A stretch of DNA of 64,000 bases from Enorma burkinafasonensis (GTDB lineage Bacteria > Actinomycetota > Coriobacteriia > Coriobacteriales > Coriobacteriaceae): positions 1 through 64,000 of the forward strand of contig NZ_LR597502.1 in the NCBI RefSeq assembly GCF_902150035.1, read 5' to 3'. The first letter of the stretch is position 1. The number at the start of each line of letters is the position of its first letter. The translations under genes were made by a program, and so were the position numbers. A model generated the notes under the pieces. The model did no database searches and was not told where the DNA came from. It was given only the letters and a program-made list of their open reading frames with translations. Shown here piece by piece: positions 7,724 through 18,582 of this stretch.

Positions 7724-9967
7724 ATGCCTGCATTCGAGGTCGAACGTGTCGGCGGCGAGCTCAAGCGCTTCGGGCTCACGGGCGATCCCGTCGAGTTCAA
7801 GGTGGAGGCCCCCTACGACCCCGCGGGCGACCAGCCCCAGGCGATCGCCTCCCTCGCCGAGGGCGTGCGCCGCGGCGACCGCTATCAGGTCCTCTTGGGC
7901 GTCACCGGTTCGGGCAAGACCTACACCATGGCCAAGACCATCGAGGCGGTCGGCAAGCCGACGCTCGTCATGGCCCCCAACAAGACCCTCGCCGCCCAGC
8001 TCGCGAGCGAGCTCAAGGAGTTCTTCCCCCATAACGCGGTCGTCTACTTCGTCTCGTACTACGACTACTACCAGCCCGAGGCCTACGTCCCGCAGAGCGA
8101 CACCTACATCGAGAAGGACGCGTCGATCAACGAGGAGGTGGAGATGCTCCGCCACCAGGCGACGGCGCAGCTCTTGAGCCGGCGCGACGTGATCGTGGTG
8201 GCGAGCGTCTCGTGCATCTACGGCATCGGCTCGCCCGAGGACTACGCGGGGCTCGCCCCCAACGTCGACAAGAAGCAGCCGCTCGAGCGCGACGACTTCA
8301 TCCACTCCCTCATCGACATCCAGTACGACCGCAACGACTTCGATCTGGCGCGCGGCACGTTCCGCGTGCGCGGCGACGTGGTGGACGTCTTCCCGCCGTA
8401 CGCCGAGCACCCCCTGCGTTTCGAGTTCTTCGGCGACGAGGTCGAGCTCATCGCCGAGATCGACGAGGTGACGGGCGAGATCCTGCGCGAGTACGAGGCC
8501 ATCCCGGTGTGGCCCGCCTCGCACTACGTGACCGAGAAACCCAAGGTGACCGCGGCGCTCAAGACCATCGAGGAGGAGCTCGAGGCGCGCGTCGCCGAGC
8601 TCAAGGCCTCGGACAAGCTGCTCGAGGCCCAGCGCCTGCAGCAGCGCACCGACTACGACCTCGAGATGCTCGAGACGATGGGGTACTGCAACGGCATCGA
8701 GAACTACTCGCGCCATCTCGATGGGCGCGCGCCCGGCGAGCCGCCCTTCACGCTCATCGACTACTTCCCCAAGGACATGCTCTGCATCATCGACGAGAGC
8801 CACGTGACGGTGCCCCAGATCCGCGGCATGCACGAGGGCGACCGCTCGCGCAAGGTGACGCTTGTGGAGCACGGCTTCCGCCTGCCCTCGGCCCTCGACA
8901 ACCGCCCGCTGCGCTTCGACGAGTTCGAGGCGCGCGTGCCGCAGTTCATCTACGTCTCGGCCACGCCCGGCGACTATGAGCTGCGCGTGAGCCAAAACGA
9001 CGTCGAGCAGATCATCCGCCCCACGGGACTCCTCGACCCCAAGATCGACGTGCGGCCCGTGCGCGGCCAGATCGACGACCTGCTCGACGAGATCCGCGAG
9101 CGCGTGGCGCGCCGCGAGCGCGTGCTCGTGACGACGCTCACCAAGCGCATGGCCGAGGACCTTACCGACCACCTGCTCGACGCGGGCATCAAGGTGAACT
9201 ACATGCACTCGGACACGGCGACGCTCGACCGCGTCGAGATCCTGCGCGACCTGCGCCAGGGCAAGATCGACGTGCTCGTGGGCATCAACCTTCTGCGCGA
9301 GGGGCTCGACCTGCCCGAGGTCTCGCTCGTGGCGATCCTCGATGCCGACAAGGAGGGGTTCCTGCGCAACCGGCGCTCGCTCATCCAGACGATCGGCCGC
9401 GCGGCGCGCAACGCCGACGGCGAGGTGGTCATGTACGCGGACACCGTCACGGACTCCATGCGCGAGGCCATCGACGAGACCAACCGCCGCCGCAAGATCC
9501 AGATGGCGTTCAACGAGGAGCACGGCATCGAGCCAAAGACCGTGCGCAAGGCCATCAACGACATCTCGAGCTTCATCGCCGAGGCCACGGACAACGTGGG
9601 CAAGCGCAGCCGCTCGCGCGGCGACTCGCTCGGCCACGGGGAATTCTTCACACCCGCGGGGGACAGCACCGAGGCGGCGCCCGCCTCGCAGGAGTCCACC
9701 GGCCAGCGCCTCGCCGAGGAGCTGGCGAGCCTGCCGCACGACGAGCTCGTGCGCATCATCCAGACCATGGAGGACGACATGCGCAGCGCCTCCGAGGCCA
9801 TGGACTTCGAGGAGGCGGCGCGCCTGCGCGACGGCATCGTGCACCTCAAGGCCATCGTCGAGGGCACGACCGAGGACGAGGTGATGGAGGCCCTGCGGCG
9901 CACCGCCCGCAAGGGGAGCGTGTTCGGCGGCGGGCGCAAGCGCCAGGGCTGGAAGGGCAAGCACTGA
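7724..9967 (+). CDS. uvrB: UvrABC excinuclease subunit B
   Basis: This 747-residue helicase-like protein is the damage-verifying subunit of nucleotide excision repair. It shows Walker A GVTGSGKT (about residue 64), the beta-hairpin region [12 protein letters not shown], the DESH box in [10 protein letters not shown], and motif VI in [11 protein letters not shown]-terminal UVR motif, [12 protein letters not shown], binds UvrC. It is somewhat longer than the common 660-700 residues; the extra length lies in the low-complexity linker before the UVR motif. The start follows AAAAGGAGGGG. uvrA and uvrC are also in this window, but neither is adjacent. Confidence 0.97.
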   Translation: MPAFEVERVGGELKRFGLTGDPVEFKVEAPYDPAGDQPQAIASLAEGVRRGDRYQVLLGVTGSGKTYTMAKTIEAVGKPTLVMAPNKTLAAQLASELKEFFPHNAVVYFVSYYDYYQPEAYVPQSDTYIEKDASINEEVEMLRHQATAQLLSRRDVIVVASVSCIYGIGSPEDYAGLAPNVDKKQPLERDDFIHSLIDIQYDRNDFDLARGTFRVRGDVVDVFPPYAEHPLRFEFFGDEVELIAEIDEVTGEILREYEAIPVWPASHYVTEKPKVTAALKTIEEELEARVAELKASDKLLEAQRLQQRTDYDLEMLETMGYCNGIENYSRHLDGRAPGEPPFTLIDYFPKDMLCIIDESHVTVPQIRGMHEGDRSRKVTLVEHGFRLPSALDNRPLRFDEFEARVPQFIYVSATPGDYELRVSQNDVEQIIRPTGLLDPKIDVRPVRGQIDDLLDEIRERVARRERVLVTTLTKRMAEDLTDHLLDAGIKVNYMHSDTATLDRVEILRDLRQGKIDVLVGINLLREGLDLPEVSLVAILDADKEGFLRNRRSLIQTIGRAARNADGEVVMYADTVTDSMREAIDETNRRRKIQMAFNEEHGIEPKTVRKAINDISSFIAEATDNVGKRSRSRGDSLGHGEFFTPAGDSTEAAPASQESTGQRLAEELASLPHDELVRIIQTMEDDMRSASEAMDFEEAARLRDGIVHLKAIVEGTTEDEVMEALRRTARKGSVFGGGRKRQGWKGKH

Positions 9968-10144
9968 GGAGGGCCGGCTCCCGGGCGGCGTGCGGTGCGG
10001 ATGCCGCGCCGTCCGCTTTCGACCTCACCTAGGAATGCCGTCTGACCGCGTCCGGAAAGCTATACTAGGCGTATGACATGGCGTGCCGGTGCGGCATGCT
10101 GAACGGGAATCACCCTGTCGGGGAGCGGGGAAGGGGAGGCTGCG

Positions 10145-10765
10145 ATGTCGAGGTTTCTGGACGATTTGGTCTTGGCGCCCGTGGCGCGGGCGATGGCCGT
10201 GGGGGCGGCGGCGCTTCTGATCGCCGTGGGCGCGCCGGGGTGCAGCTCCGAGGGCGTGTCCGCGCAGACGGGCGACGCCCCGGCCGCCGAGGAGCAGCAG
10301 GAGGCCGCGCCCGCCGAGGCGGATCGAACCCCTGAAGCCGGTTCGGATGTCAGTGGTATGAGCTGGATCGAAATCATCGGCGAGGAGCAGCGCGACGATG
10401 ACGGTGTCCTGCTCACCACGCAGGAGCTTGCCGGCTACATAGGTGTTGAGCCATCGGAAATTGCGGTGAATAGCCCTACGCCATTCATTACCTGCATGGA
10501 AGAATGGTCCGATTTCAACGATTTGGATACGGCGGGCAATGATCTTATCGAATACGAGGGTCAAGAAGCGCCTTTTCTGACTACGGGGTTCCGCGCGGAA
10601 AATGGCGTGTATATCAGCATGATGATTGGAATAAGCCCGAATTCCGGCAATTTCGTGCTCCGTCTGAGCGCTCCCGCAGAGACGGACAATTTCTACCTCT
10701 TTGAAGATGACGAAATACCTTCAACGGATATCCTTGCTACGATTGTCGATGAGAATGTTCTCTAA
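10145..10765 (+). CDS. Lipoprotein of unknown function, paralogue 1
   Basis: This 206-residue protein has a lipoprotein signal peptide ending AVGAPGC, with lipidated Cys33, followed by an Ala/Glu-rich linker to about residue 70. The folded part begins SWIEIIGEEQRDDDGVLLT, almost the same as in the next gene, and 206 residues is also the length of that gene's product. I recognise no family. It would be exported and anchored outside the membrane. ATG 10145 follows GGGGAGG. Its second half has lower GC than the surrounding genes. A TATACT hexamer near 10064 is a possible -10 element. Confidence 0.8.
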   Translation: MSRFLDDLVLAPVARAMAVGAAALLIAVGAPGCSSEGVSAQTGDAPAAEEQQEAAPAEADRTPEAGSDVSGMSWIEIIGEEQRDDDGVLLTTQELAGYIGVEPSEIAVNSPTPFITCMEEWSDFNDLDTAGNDLIEYEGQEAPFLTTGFRAENGVYISMMIGISPNSGNFVLRLSAPAETDNFYLFEDDEIPSTDILATIVDENVL

Positions 10766-10838
10766 CGTTTAGAAGCGCACTTGAACGGCGTACCGGTGTG
10801 ATCAATGCCCCATGGGGGATTGAGGGGAGGGGGTTCCG

Positions 10839-11459
10839 ATGTCGAGCTATCTGGATGCGCTCGGTCTGAGGTCGGTTGGACGAGTGCTGGTCGCGGGTGC
10901 CGCGGCGGCGCTCCTCGCGGTCGGCGTGCTGGGGTGCAGTTCCGGCGGTGCTGGCTCGCAGACGGGCGACGCCCCGGCCGCCGAGGACCAGCAGGCGGAA
11001 TCGACTGCCGTGGAGAGCCAGGCCTCCGACGCCGGTGTGGACACCAGCGGCAAGAGCTGGATCGATATCATTGGCGAGGAGCAGCGCGACGATGATGGCA
11101 TCCTGCTCACCATTGACGAGCTGGCGGCATTCATCGAGGCGGATCCGAAGGAGCTCGCTAGCGATTATGCGACCACCGTTTGCTCCCGTATGGAAGAGTG
11201 GGCGGAGTTCAATGACATGGATGTTATAAACTGCGAGGTCGGGCCCTATCAGGGCGATGACATACCCCAGCTCTCTGCCAATTTCTATATGAGCGATGAT
11301 TCCGTGGGAGTTCTCACGGTGGCGGTCGGAATGGACGGTACCTTTATTATCCAGGTGCGTACGACATCGGGAGATGGCGAGCCCTATCGATTCACGTCCG
11401 ACTCCATTCCGGATATCGCTGAGCTTGAACGCCTCATGAAGGACTACGTTATCAGCTAA
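10839..11459 (+). CDS. Lipoprotein of unknown function, paralogue 2
   Basis: A second 206-residue lipoprotein with signal peptide ending AVGVLGC (Cys33), a similar acidic linker with TGDAPAAEDQQAE, and the shared core SWIDIIGEEQRDDDGILLT. The C-terminal halves have diverged much more than the N-terminal halves, so this is an older tandem duplication or one with partial gene conversion of the first half. It is 73 bp after paralogue 1 on the same strand and convergent with accDA, leaving a 71-bp gap in which I see no clear terminator. Function unknown. Confidence 0.8.
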   Translation: MSSYLDALGLRSVGRVLVAGAAAALLAVGVLGCSSGGAGSQTGDAPAAEDQQAESTAVESQASDAGVDTSGKSWIDIIGEEQRDDDGILLTIDELAAFIEADPKELASDYATTVCSRMEEWAEFNDMDVINCEVGPYQGDDIPQLSANFYMSDDSVGVLTVAVGMDGTFIIQVRTTSGDGEPYRFTSDSIPDIAELERLMKDYVIS

Positions 11460-11530
11460 GCTTCAGCCTACTAGTGAGTGCTGTGTATGTGAGTGGGACT
11501 TTAAGACCTGGTGTTAACGTCCTACTTTGT

Positions 11531-13229
11531 TCAGAAGGCGCGGAAACGGGCGTAGCGGGCGGCGAGGAGTTCCTCGGTGGCGAGGGAGCCAAGCTCGTCG
11601 AACGAGGCCGTAGCGAGCCTCACGATGCGGCTCGCGAGCTCTTCGGGACTGCATGCGTCGTCGATGGAGCCCTCCACGATGCCGAGCTCGCAGAGCCGCT
11701 CCGCCGTGAGGCCGAGCGCCTCGGCGGCTTCAGCCGCACGGTCGGTGCTCTTCCACAGGATCGAGGCGCAGCCCTCGGGGCTCACCACGGAATAGGCGGC
11801 ATGGTCGAGCATGTAGACGCGGTCGCCCCCTGCGAGCGCGAGCGCGCCGCCGCTCCCGCCCTCGCCGGTGATGACGCTCACGAGCGGGGTGCGAAGCCCC
11901 GCCATGGTCACCAGGTTCGAGGCGATGGCCTCGCCCTGGCCGCGCTCCTCGGCGCCGATGCCGCAGTAGGCGCCCGCGGTATCGATGAGGCAGAGGACCG
12001 GCCTGCCGAAGCGCTCCGCCTGCCGCATGAGGCGCTCGGCCTTGCGGTAGCCCTCGGGGTGCGCGGAGCCGAAGTTGCGTGCCACGCGCTCCTTCGTGGA
12101 GCGGCCGCGCTCGGTCGCGATGACGGTCACGGCGCGCCCGTCCTTCCAGGCAATGCCGCCCACGATCGCGGGGTCGTCCCCATAGCGCCTGTCGCCGTGC
12201 AGCTCCACGAAGCCGTCGAAGCCGAGCTCGATGAGCTCGAGCCCGGTGGGGTGGTCGGCCGAGCGGGCGGCGCGCACGATATCGTAGGCACCGGCCGGCG
12301 CCTTGCCGCCTTTGCCGCCGCGCTTCACGATCTTGGCGAGGAGCGTGTGGGGCTTGCGCCCGAGCTCGAGACGGTGCGGCGCGTCCTCGGCGGGTGCGCG
12401 GTGCCCGTGGAGCGCGAGCAGCTCGGACAGGGTGGCGGGGACGTCGCGGCGCTCGACGATGCGGTCGATGAAGCCGTGCTCGAGCAGGAACTCGGAGCGC
12501 TGGAACCCGTGGGGCAGGCGCTTGTGCGTCGTCTGCTCCACGACGCGCGGGCCGGCGAAGGCGACGAGCGCCCCGGGCTCGGCGAGGATGATGTCGCCCT
12601 CCATGGCGAAGCTCGCGGTGACACCGCCCGTGGTGGGGTCGGTGAGCAGGGCGATGTAGGGGAGGTGCGCCTCGGCGAGCCGGCGCCGCGCGGCCGAGAC
12701 CTTCGCCATCTGCATGAGCGAGAGCGTGCCCTCCTGCATGCGCGCGCCGCCGGACACGGTGATGCCCACGACGGGAAGCCCCTCGTCGCACGCCCGCTCG
12801 AACGTGCGGCAGATCTTCTCGCCCACGACGGTGCCCATCGAGCCCATCATGAACTCGCCGTCCATGACGAACAGGGCGCACGGCTCGCCGCCGATGCGCG
12901 CGGCACCGCAGACGACCCCCTCGCGCATGCTCGACCCGTCCTTGGCGGCATCGAGCTTCTCCCGGTAGCCGGGGAACGCGAGCGGGTCGGGCGTGGGGAG
13001 GTCACAGAACCATTCCTCGAAGCTCCCCTCGTCCGCGGTGGCGCAGATCCGCTTGCGCGCGGAGAGGCGCAGATGGTGCCCGCAGCGGGGACACACGTCG
13101 AGCGAGCGCTCGAGCAGCTCCTGGTCGATGATGCGGCGGCAGCCCGGGCATTTCACGTAGGCGCGGCGCTGGGGCATCTCGACGGGCACGTCGGTGACGG
13201 GACCCTCGAGTTTGTTGATGGCGATGCGT

Positions 13230-13240
<11 letters not shown>
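11531..13240 (-). CDS. accDA: Fused acetyl-CoA carboxylase carboxyltransferase (AccD-AccA)
   Basis: This 569-residue protein joins the beta (AccD) and alpha (AccA) carboxyltransferase subunits, usually two proteins of about 290 and 315 residues. The N-terminal half has the zinc ribbon Cys31-x2-Cys34 and Cys50-x2-Cys53, then the crotonase-like MGSMGTVVGEKI region. The C-terminal half (from about 300) has the AccA block VITGEGGSGGALALAGGDR. It transfers the carboxyl group from biotin on AccB to acetyl-CoA, making malonyl-CoA. Its ATG at 13240 overlaps the end of accC by 11 bp. It is the last gene of the fatty-acid operon. The AccA part lacks most of the N-terminal helical extension of free AccA, consistent with the fusion. 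Confidence 0.93.
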
Positions 13241-14570
<1,330 letters not shown>

Positions 14571-14595
14571 AGTGGCCTCCCTACCGAGCGGCGTC

Positions 14596-15030
14596 TCAGC
14601 CGGCTGTCCCGTCGCTCGGCATGAGCGCGAACGACATGTCGGCGACGCAGCAGAGCTCGCCGGCGACATGCGCCTCGCCATGGGCGAAGTGGAACGGTCC
14701 GCGCGAGCGCGTGATGCGGCACGTGAGCTCGACGGTGTCGCCGGGGCGGACGGGGTGCTTGAAGCGCACCTTGTCGAGGCTCGTGTAGAAGGGCGTGACG
14801 TCCTTGCCGGCGAGCCCCTCGCCCATGAGCACGCAGCAGTTCTGCGCGAGCATCTCGCACAGGATCACGCCGGGCACCACGGGGTTGCCGGGGAAGTGCC
14901 CCTGGACGAAGAACTCATCGCCCGTGACGGTGATGCGCCCGCGCGCCTCGCCGTCGACCACCTCGGCCTCGTCGAGCAGGAGCATGGGTGCGCGATGGGG
15001 GAGGATCGCCTCGAGTTCCGTGCGGTCCAT
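14596..15030 (-). CDS. fabZ: (3R)-hydroxyacyl-ACP dehydratase
   Basis: This 144-residue hot-dog-fold enzyme removes water from 3-hydroxyacyl-ACP to give trans-2-enoyl-ACP in the elongation cycle. The conserved opening ILPHRAPMLLLDE and catalytic stretch GHFPGNPVVPGVILCEMLAQ (His and Glu) are present. ATG 15030 shares a base with the accB stop (TGATG), which suggests translational coupling; a GTG at 15033 is an alternative. No fabM or fabA homologue is visible, so how unsaturated fatty acids are made is not explained here. Confidence 0.95.
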   Translation of the reverse strand: MDRTELEAILPHRAPMLLLDEAEVVDGEARGRITVTGDEFFVQGHFPGNPVVPGVILCEMLAQNCCVLMGEGLAGKDVTPFYTSLDKVRFKHPVRPGDTVELTCRITRSRGPFHFAHGEAHVAGELCCVADMSFALMPSDGTAG

Positions 15031-15563
15031 CACGCCTCACCCCCTACGGCGTCGGGCTCGATCGCCATGATGCGGGCGCCGAACTCGACCAGGTCGCCGT
15101 CGGCGGCGTCGATGGCCACGACGGTGCCGTCGGCTTCGGCCACGACCTCGTTCATGAGCTTCATGGCCTCGATGATGCAGAGCGTGTCGCCGCGCTTGAC
15201 GTGCGAGCCGAGGGTAACGAACGGCTCGGCCTCGGGCGAGGGGGCGGCGTAGAAGACGCCCACCATGGGCGCGGTGACGGGCACGGCGGTTGCGGTCGCC
15301 GCGGCGCCGCCGTCTGCGGGCGCCTCCGCCACGGGGCGCTCATGCACGGGCGCCGCCGCCTCCGGCGTGCCCGCCGCGGAGGCCGAGGCGGCCTCCGCAA
15401 GGGGGAGCGGGGCCACGATGGTCGCCGCGGGCGCCGGGGGCACCGGGGCCATGCGCTCGAGTTCTATGACGCGGCCGTCCTCCTCTGAGAGCCGGACGCG
15501 GGTGAGGCCGTGGTCCTCCATGAGGGCCGCCACCTCGTTGAGCTTCTGGGAATCGATCTTCAT
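15030..15563 (-). CDS. accB: Biotin carboxyl carrier protein
   Basis: This 177-residue protein carries covalently bound biotin between AccC and AccDA. The C-terminal biotinyl domain has EAMKLMNEV with the biotinylated Lys135. An N-terminal helical part (1-45) is joined by an Ala/Pro-rich flexible linker (about 46-95). The start at 15563 follows GAGGAC in the end of fabF. Confidence 0.95.
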   Translation of the reverse strand: MKIDSQKLNEVAALMEDHGLTRVRLSEEDGRVIELERMAPVPPAPAATIVAPLPLAEAASASAAGTPEAAAPVHERPVAEAPADGGAAATATAVPVTAPMVGVFYAAPSPEAEPFVTLGSHVKRGDTLCIIEAMKLMNEVVAEADGTVVAIDAADGDLVEFGARIMAIEPDAVGGEA

Positions 15564-15565
15564 GG

Positions 15566-16807
15566 TCAGTCCTCGTATGCCTTGAAGGCCAGCGCCGCGT
15601 TGTGCCCGCCGAACCCGAGGTTCGTGGAGAGCGCCCAGCGCACGGGGGCGCTGACGGCGTGGCCGGGTGTGTAGTCCAGGTCGCAGTCGGGGTCGGGGTC
15701 GGCGAGGCCGATCGTCGGCGGGATGGTGCCGTGTTCGAGCGCGAGCGCGCAGACCATGGCCTCGAGCGCTCCGGTGGCGCCGAGCATGTGCCCCGTCATC
15801 GACTTGGTGGACGAGATGTGCGCGGCCCGCGCCGCGTCCTCGCCGAGGGCGCGCTTGAGGCCGAGGGTCTCGGTCTTGTCGTTCAGGGGCGTCGAGGTGC
15901 CGTGCGCGTTGACGTAGAGCCCCTCGGAGGCATCGAGGCCGCTCTCGGCGACGGCGAGCTCGATGGCGCGGGCGATGCCGGCGGCGTCGGGCGCGGGGCT
16001 CGTGATGTGGTAGGCGTCGGCGGTGTTGCCGTAGCCTGCGACCTCGCAGTAGATGTGCGCCCCGCGCGCCAGGGCGTGCTCGAGCTCCTCGAGGACGAGT
16101 ACGCAGGCGCCCTCGCCCATGACGAAGCCGTCGCGGTTCCTGTCGAACGGGCGGCAGGCCGTCGCGGGGTCGGGGTTGCGCGTGAGGGCCTTGCAGTTGG
16201 TGAAGCCGGCGATCGCTTCGGGGATGATGCAGCCCTCCGCGCCGCCCGCGAGGATCGCGTCGGCGTAGCCGTGCTTGATGGCGTGGAACGCCTCGCCCAC
16301 CGTGTGGGCGGAGGTCGCGCAGGCCGTCACCACGGGCAGGGTCGGGCCGGTGAGCTTGTGGCGGATGGACACCTCGCCCGCCGCCATGTTGGCGATCATC
16401 ATGGGGATCATGAAGGGCGGGCAGCGGCGCAGGCCGCGGTCGCGCATGGTGTCGAGGGCTGCGGTGTAGGAGGCCATGCCGCCGATGCCGGACCCCACGT
16501 AGACGCCCACGCGCGTGCGGTCGAGCCCTTCGGCGTCGCCGAGGCCGCTTGCGGCCATCGCCTCGTCGGAGGCGGCGAGCGCGTACTGGACGTTGAGGTC
16601 CTGGTGGCGGACGTCCATCCCCAGGCGCTCGGCGCCGTCGAAGCCCTTGACCTCGGCGCCCACGGTGACCTTGAGGCCGTCCGTGGCGCAGTGGGCGAGC
16701 GGGGCGATGCCGCTGGTGCCGGCGACGAGCGCGTCCCAGGTCTCGGCGGCGGTGTTGCCGACGGGCGAGACGGCGCCCATGCCGGTGATGACGACTCTGT
16801 GTTCCAT
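15566..16807 (-). CDS. fabF: 3-oxoacyl-ACP synthase II
   Basis: This 413-residue condensing enzyme extends acyl-ACP with malonyl-ACP. It opens MEHRVVITGMGAVSPVG and has the nucleophilic Cys in VVTACATSAHT and the two catalytic His in NAHGTSTPLND and TKSMTGHMLGATG. Length and motifs are canonical. It is separated from fabG by 63 bp, the widest gap in the operon apart from the one between fabH and acpP, and has CAAGGAGCAG as its ribosome-binding site. Confidence 0.96.
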   Translation of the reverse strand: MEHRVVITGMGAVSPVGNTAAETWDALVAGTSGIAPLAHCATDGLKVTVGAEVKGFDGAERLGMDVRHQDLNVQYALAASDEAMAASGLGDAEGLDRTRVGVYVGSGIGGMASYTAALDTMRDRGLRRCPPFMIPMMIANMAAGEVSIRHKLTGPTLPVVTACATSAHTVGEAFHAIKHGYADAILAGGAEGCIIPEAIAGFTNCKALTRNPDPATACRPFDRNRDGFVMGEGACVLVLEELEHALARGAHIYCEVAGYGNTADAYHITSPAPDAAGIARAIELAVAESGLDASEGLYVNAHGTSTPLNDKTETLGLKRALGEDAARAAHISSTKSMTGHMLGATGALEAMVCALALEHGTIPPTIGLADPDPDCDLDYTPGHAVSAPVRWALSTNLGFGGHNAALAFKAYED

Positions 16808-16870
16808 CTGTTCTGCTCCTTGTGCGAATCTGGTGCGCGGCGCATCCCGCGCGCGGCGATCTTGCGCCGG

Positions 16871-17620
16871 CTACATCGCCATGCCGCCGTCGACGCGGAT
16901 GACCTCGCCGGTCACGTAGGCGGCGGCGTCGCTTACGAGGAACGACGCGACGGCGGCGACCTCCTCTGCGCTGGCGAGCCGGCCGAGCGGGATCTCGCGC
17001 TCGTAGCGGGCGCGGACCTCCTCGGGCAGGACCGCCGTCATGTCCGTCTCGACGAAGCCGGGCGCGATGGCGTTCACGGTGACGTTGCGCCCGGCGAGCT
17101 CGCGGGCGACGGACTTGGTGAGGCCGATGACGCCGGCTTTGGACGCGGCGTAGTTGGCCTGGCCGGCGTTGCCCATGAGGCCCACGACGGACGTCATGTT
17201 GACGATGCGCCCGCCGCGCTGCCGCATGAACGTGCGCATGAGCGCACGGATCATGTGGTAGCTGCCCTTGAGGTTGACGTCGATCACGCGGTCGAAGTCC
17301 TCCTCGCGCATGCGGGCGACCAGGCCGTCTTTGGTGATGCCGGCGTTGTTGACGAGCGCCCAGATGCCGCCGAAGTCGGCGAGCACGGCGTCGACGCAGG
17401 CGGCGACCTCGTCGGCGTCGCTCACATCGCAGCGGTAGTCGCGCGCCGCGGCACCCGCCTCCTCGACGGCCGCGACGGTCTCGCGCGCCGCCTCGTCGTT
17501 GCCGGCGTAGACGACGGCGATGTCGTAGCCGTCGCGCGCGAGCGCACAGCAGACGGCGCGGCCGATGCCGCGCGAGCCGCCGGTCACGAGGGCGCAGCGG
17601 CGCTGTTCGGTGGTGGCCAT
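16871..17620 (-). CDS. fabG: 3-oxoacyl-ACP reductase
   Basis: This 249-residue short-chain dehydrogenase reduces 3-oxoacyl-ACP with NADPH. It has the cofactor loop TGGSRGIG near the N-terminus, NNAG, and the Ser-Tyr-Lys triad in NMTSVVG and ANYAASKAG. It ends in VIRVDGGMAM, the common FabG terminus. ATG 17620 was selected because an AGGAGG site, lying in the end of fabD, precedes it; the open frame runs further upstream only through fabD DNA. Confidence 0.96.
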   Translation of the reverse strand: MATTEQRRCALVTGGSRGIGRAVCCALARDGYDIAVVYAGNDEAARETVAAVEEAGAAARDYRCDVSDADEVAACVDAVLADFGGIWALVNNAGITKDGLVARMREEDFDRVIDVNLKGSYHMIRALMRTFMRQRGGRIVNMTSVVGLMGNAGQANYAASKAGVIGLTKSVARELAGRNVTVNAIAPGFVETDMTAVLPEEVRARYEREIPLGRLASAEEVAAVASFLVSDAAAYVTGEVIRVDGGMAM

Positions 17621-17625
17621 GAAGA

Positions 17626-18582
17626 TCACGCCTCCTGGTTGGTCGCGGCCGCCCCGAGCTCGGAGAGGACCGCCTCGAGTTGGTCTGGGGTCTCGCACGG
17701 CAGCGCGCGGACGCCCTCGAGCGTGCGCTTCACGAGGCCGGTGAGGGTCTTGCCGGGCCCGACCTCGATGAAGGTGTCGATGCCGCGGCGCTCGAGCTCG
17801 CGGAGCGTCTCGACCCATTGCACGGGGTTCGCGACCTGCTCGGCGAGGAGCTCCGCGCGCTCGGCACCCGCGGCGGGGCCGTCCGGGTAGGCGCGGGCGG
17901 TGCGGTTGGCGATGACGGGGAGCTCAGGCGATGCGGGCTCGCGCCCGTCGGCGAGCAGGTCGGCGAGCGCCGTGGCGGCCTGTGCCATGTAGGGGCTATG
18001 GAAGGCGCCCGACACGGCGACCGGCATGGAGCGCCCGCGCTCGGCCTTGACGAGGGCGTCGAGCCGCTCGAGGGCATCGGGCGTCCCGGCGACGACGGTC
18101 TGCTGGGGGCTGTTGTAGTTCACGGGCCAGGCCTCGCCCGCCTCGCGGGCGAGCTCGCCCACGCGCTCGGCGTCGAGCTTCATGACCGCGCGCATGGCGC
18201 CGGGGTGCCGGCGCGCGGCGTCGGCCATGAGGGCGGCGCGGTGGCAGACGAGCTCGAAGCCCGCCTCGTCGGTGTAGGCGCCGGCGAACGTGAGCGCGGC
18301 CACCTCGCCGAGCGAGAACCCGGCGACCGCCTGGGGCTCGACGCCGCGCTCGACGAGCGCGCGGGCGCAGGCGAGGTCGACCGCGAAGACGCAGGGCTGC
18401 GTGTTCGCGGTGTCGTTAAGCTCATCCTGCGTGCCCTCGAAGCACTGCGCCGAGGTGCCGGGGCGCCGGGCGTCGGCCGCGCCGAAGACCGCGCGTGCCG
18501 CGGGCGACGCGGCCGCGAGCTCGGCGCCCATGCCCGGATGCTGGGCACCCTGGCCGGCGAAGAGGAACGCTACGCCACCCAT
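17626..18582 (-). CDS. fabD: Malonyl-CoA:ACP transacylase
   Basis: This 318-residue enzyme moves malonyl from CoA to ACP. It starts GGVAFLFAGQGAQHPGMG and has the active Ser90 in GFSLGE and the catalytic His in SGAFHSPYM. ATG 18582 lies inside the end of fabK (13-bp overlap). It is followed at 5 bp by fabG, so this stretch is tightly coupled. Confidence 0.95.
   Translation of the reverse strand: MGGVAFLFAGQGAQHPGMGAELAAASPAARAVFGAADARRPGTSAQCFEGTQDELNDTANTQPCVFAVDLACARALVERGVEPQAVAGFSLGEVAALTFAGAYTDEAGFELVCHRAALMADAARRHPGAMRAVMKLDAERVGELAREAGEAWPVNYNSPQQTVVAGTPDALERLDALVKAERGRSMPVAVSGAFHSPYMAQAATALADLLADGREPASPELPVIANRTARAYPDGPAAGAERAELLAEQVANPVQWVETLRELERRGIDTFIEVGPGKTLTGLVKRTLEGVRALPCETPDQLEAVLSELGAAATNQEA

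Noticed and set aside
7676-9964. Long open frame antisense to uvrB (over 700 codons)
   Set aside because: The opposite strand encodes an unmistakable UvrB; the antisense product is Arg/Ala/His-rich without family motifs. Such frames are common in GC-rich DNA.
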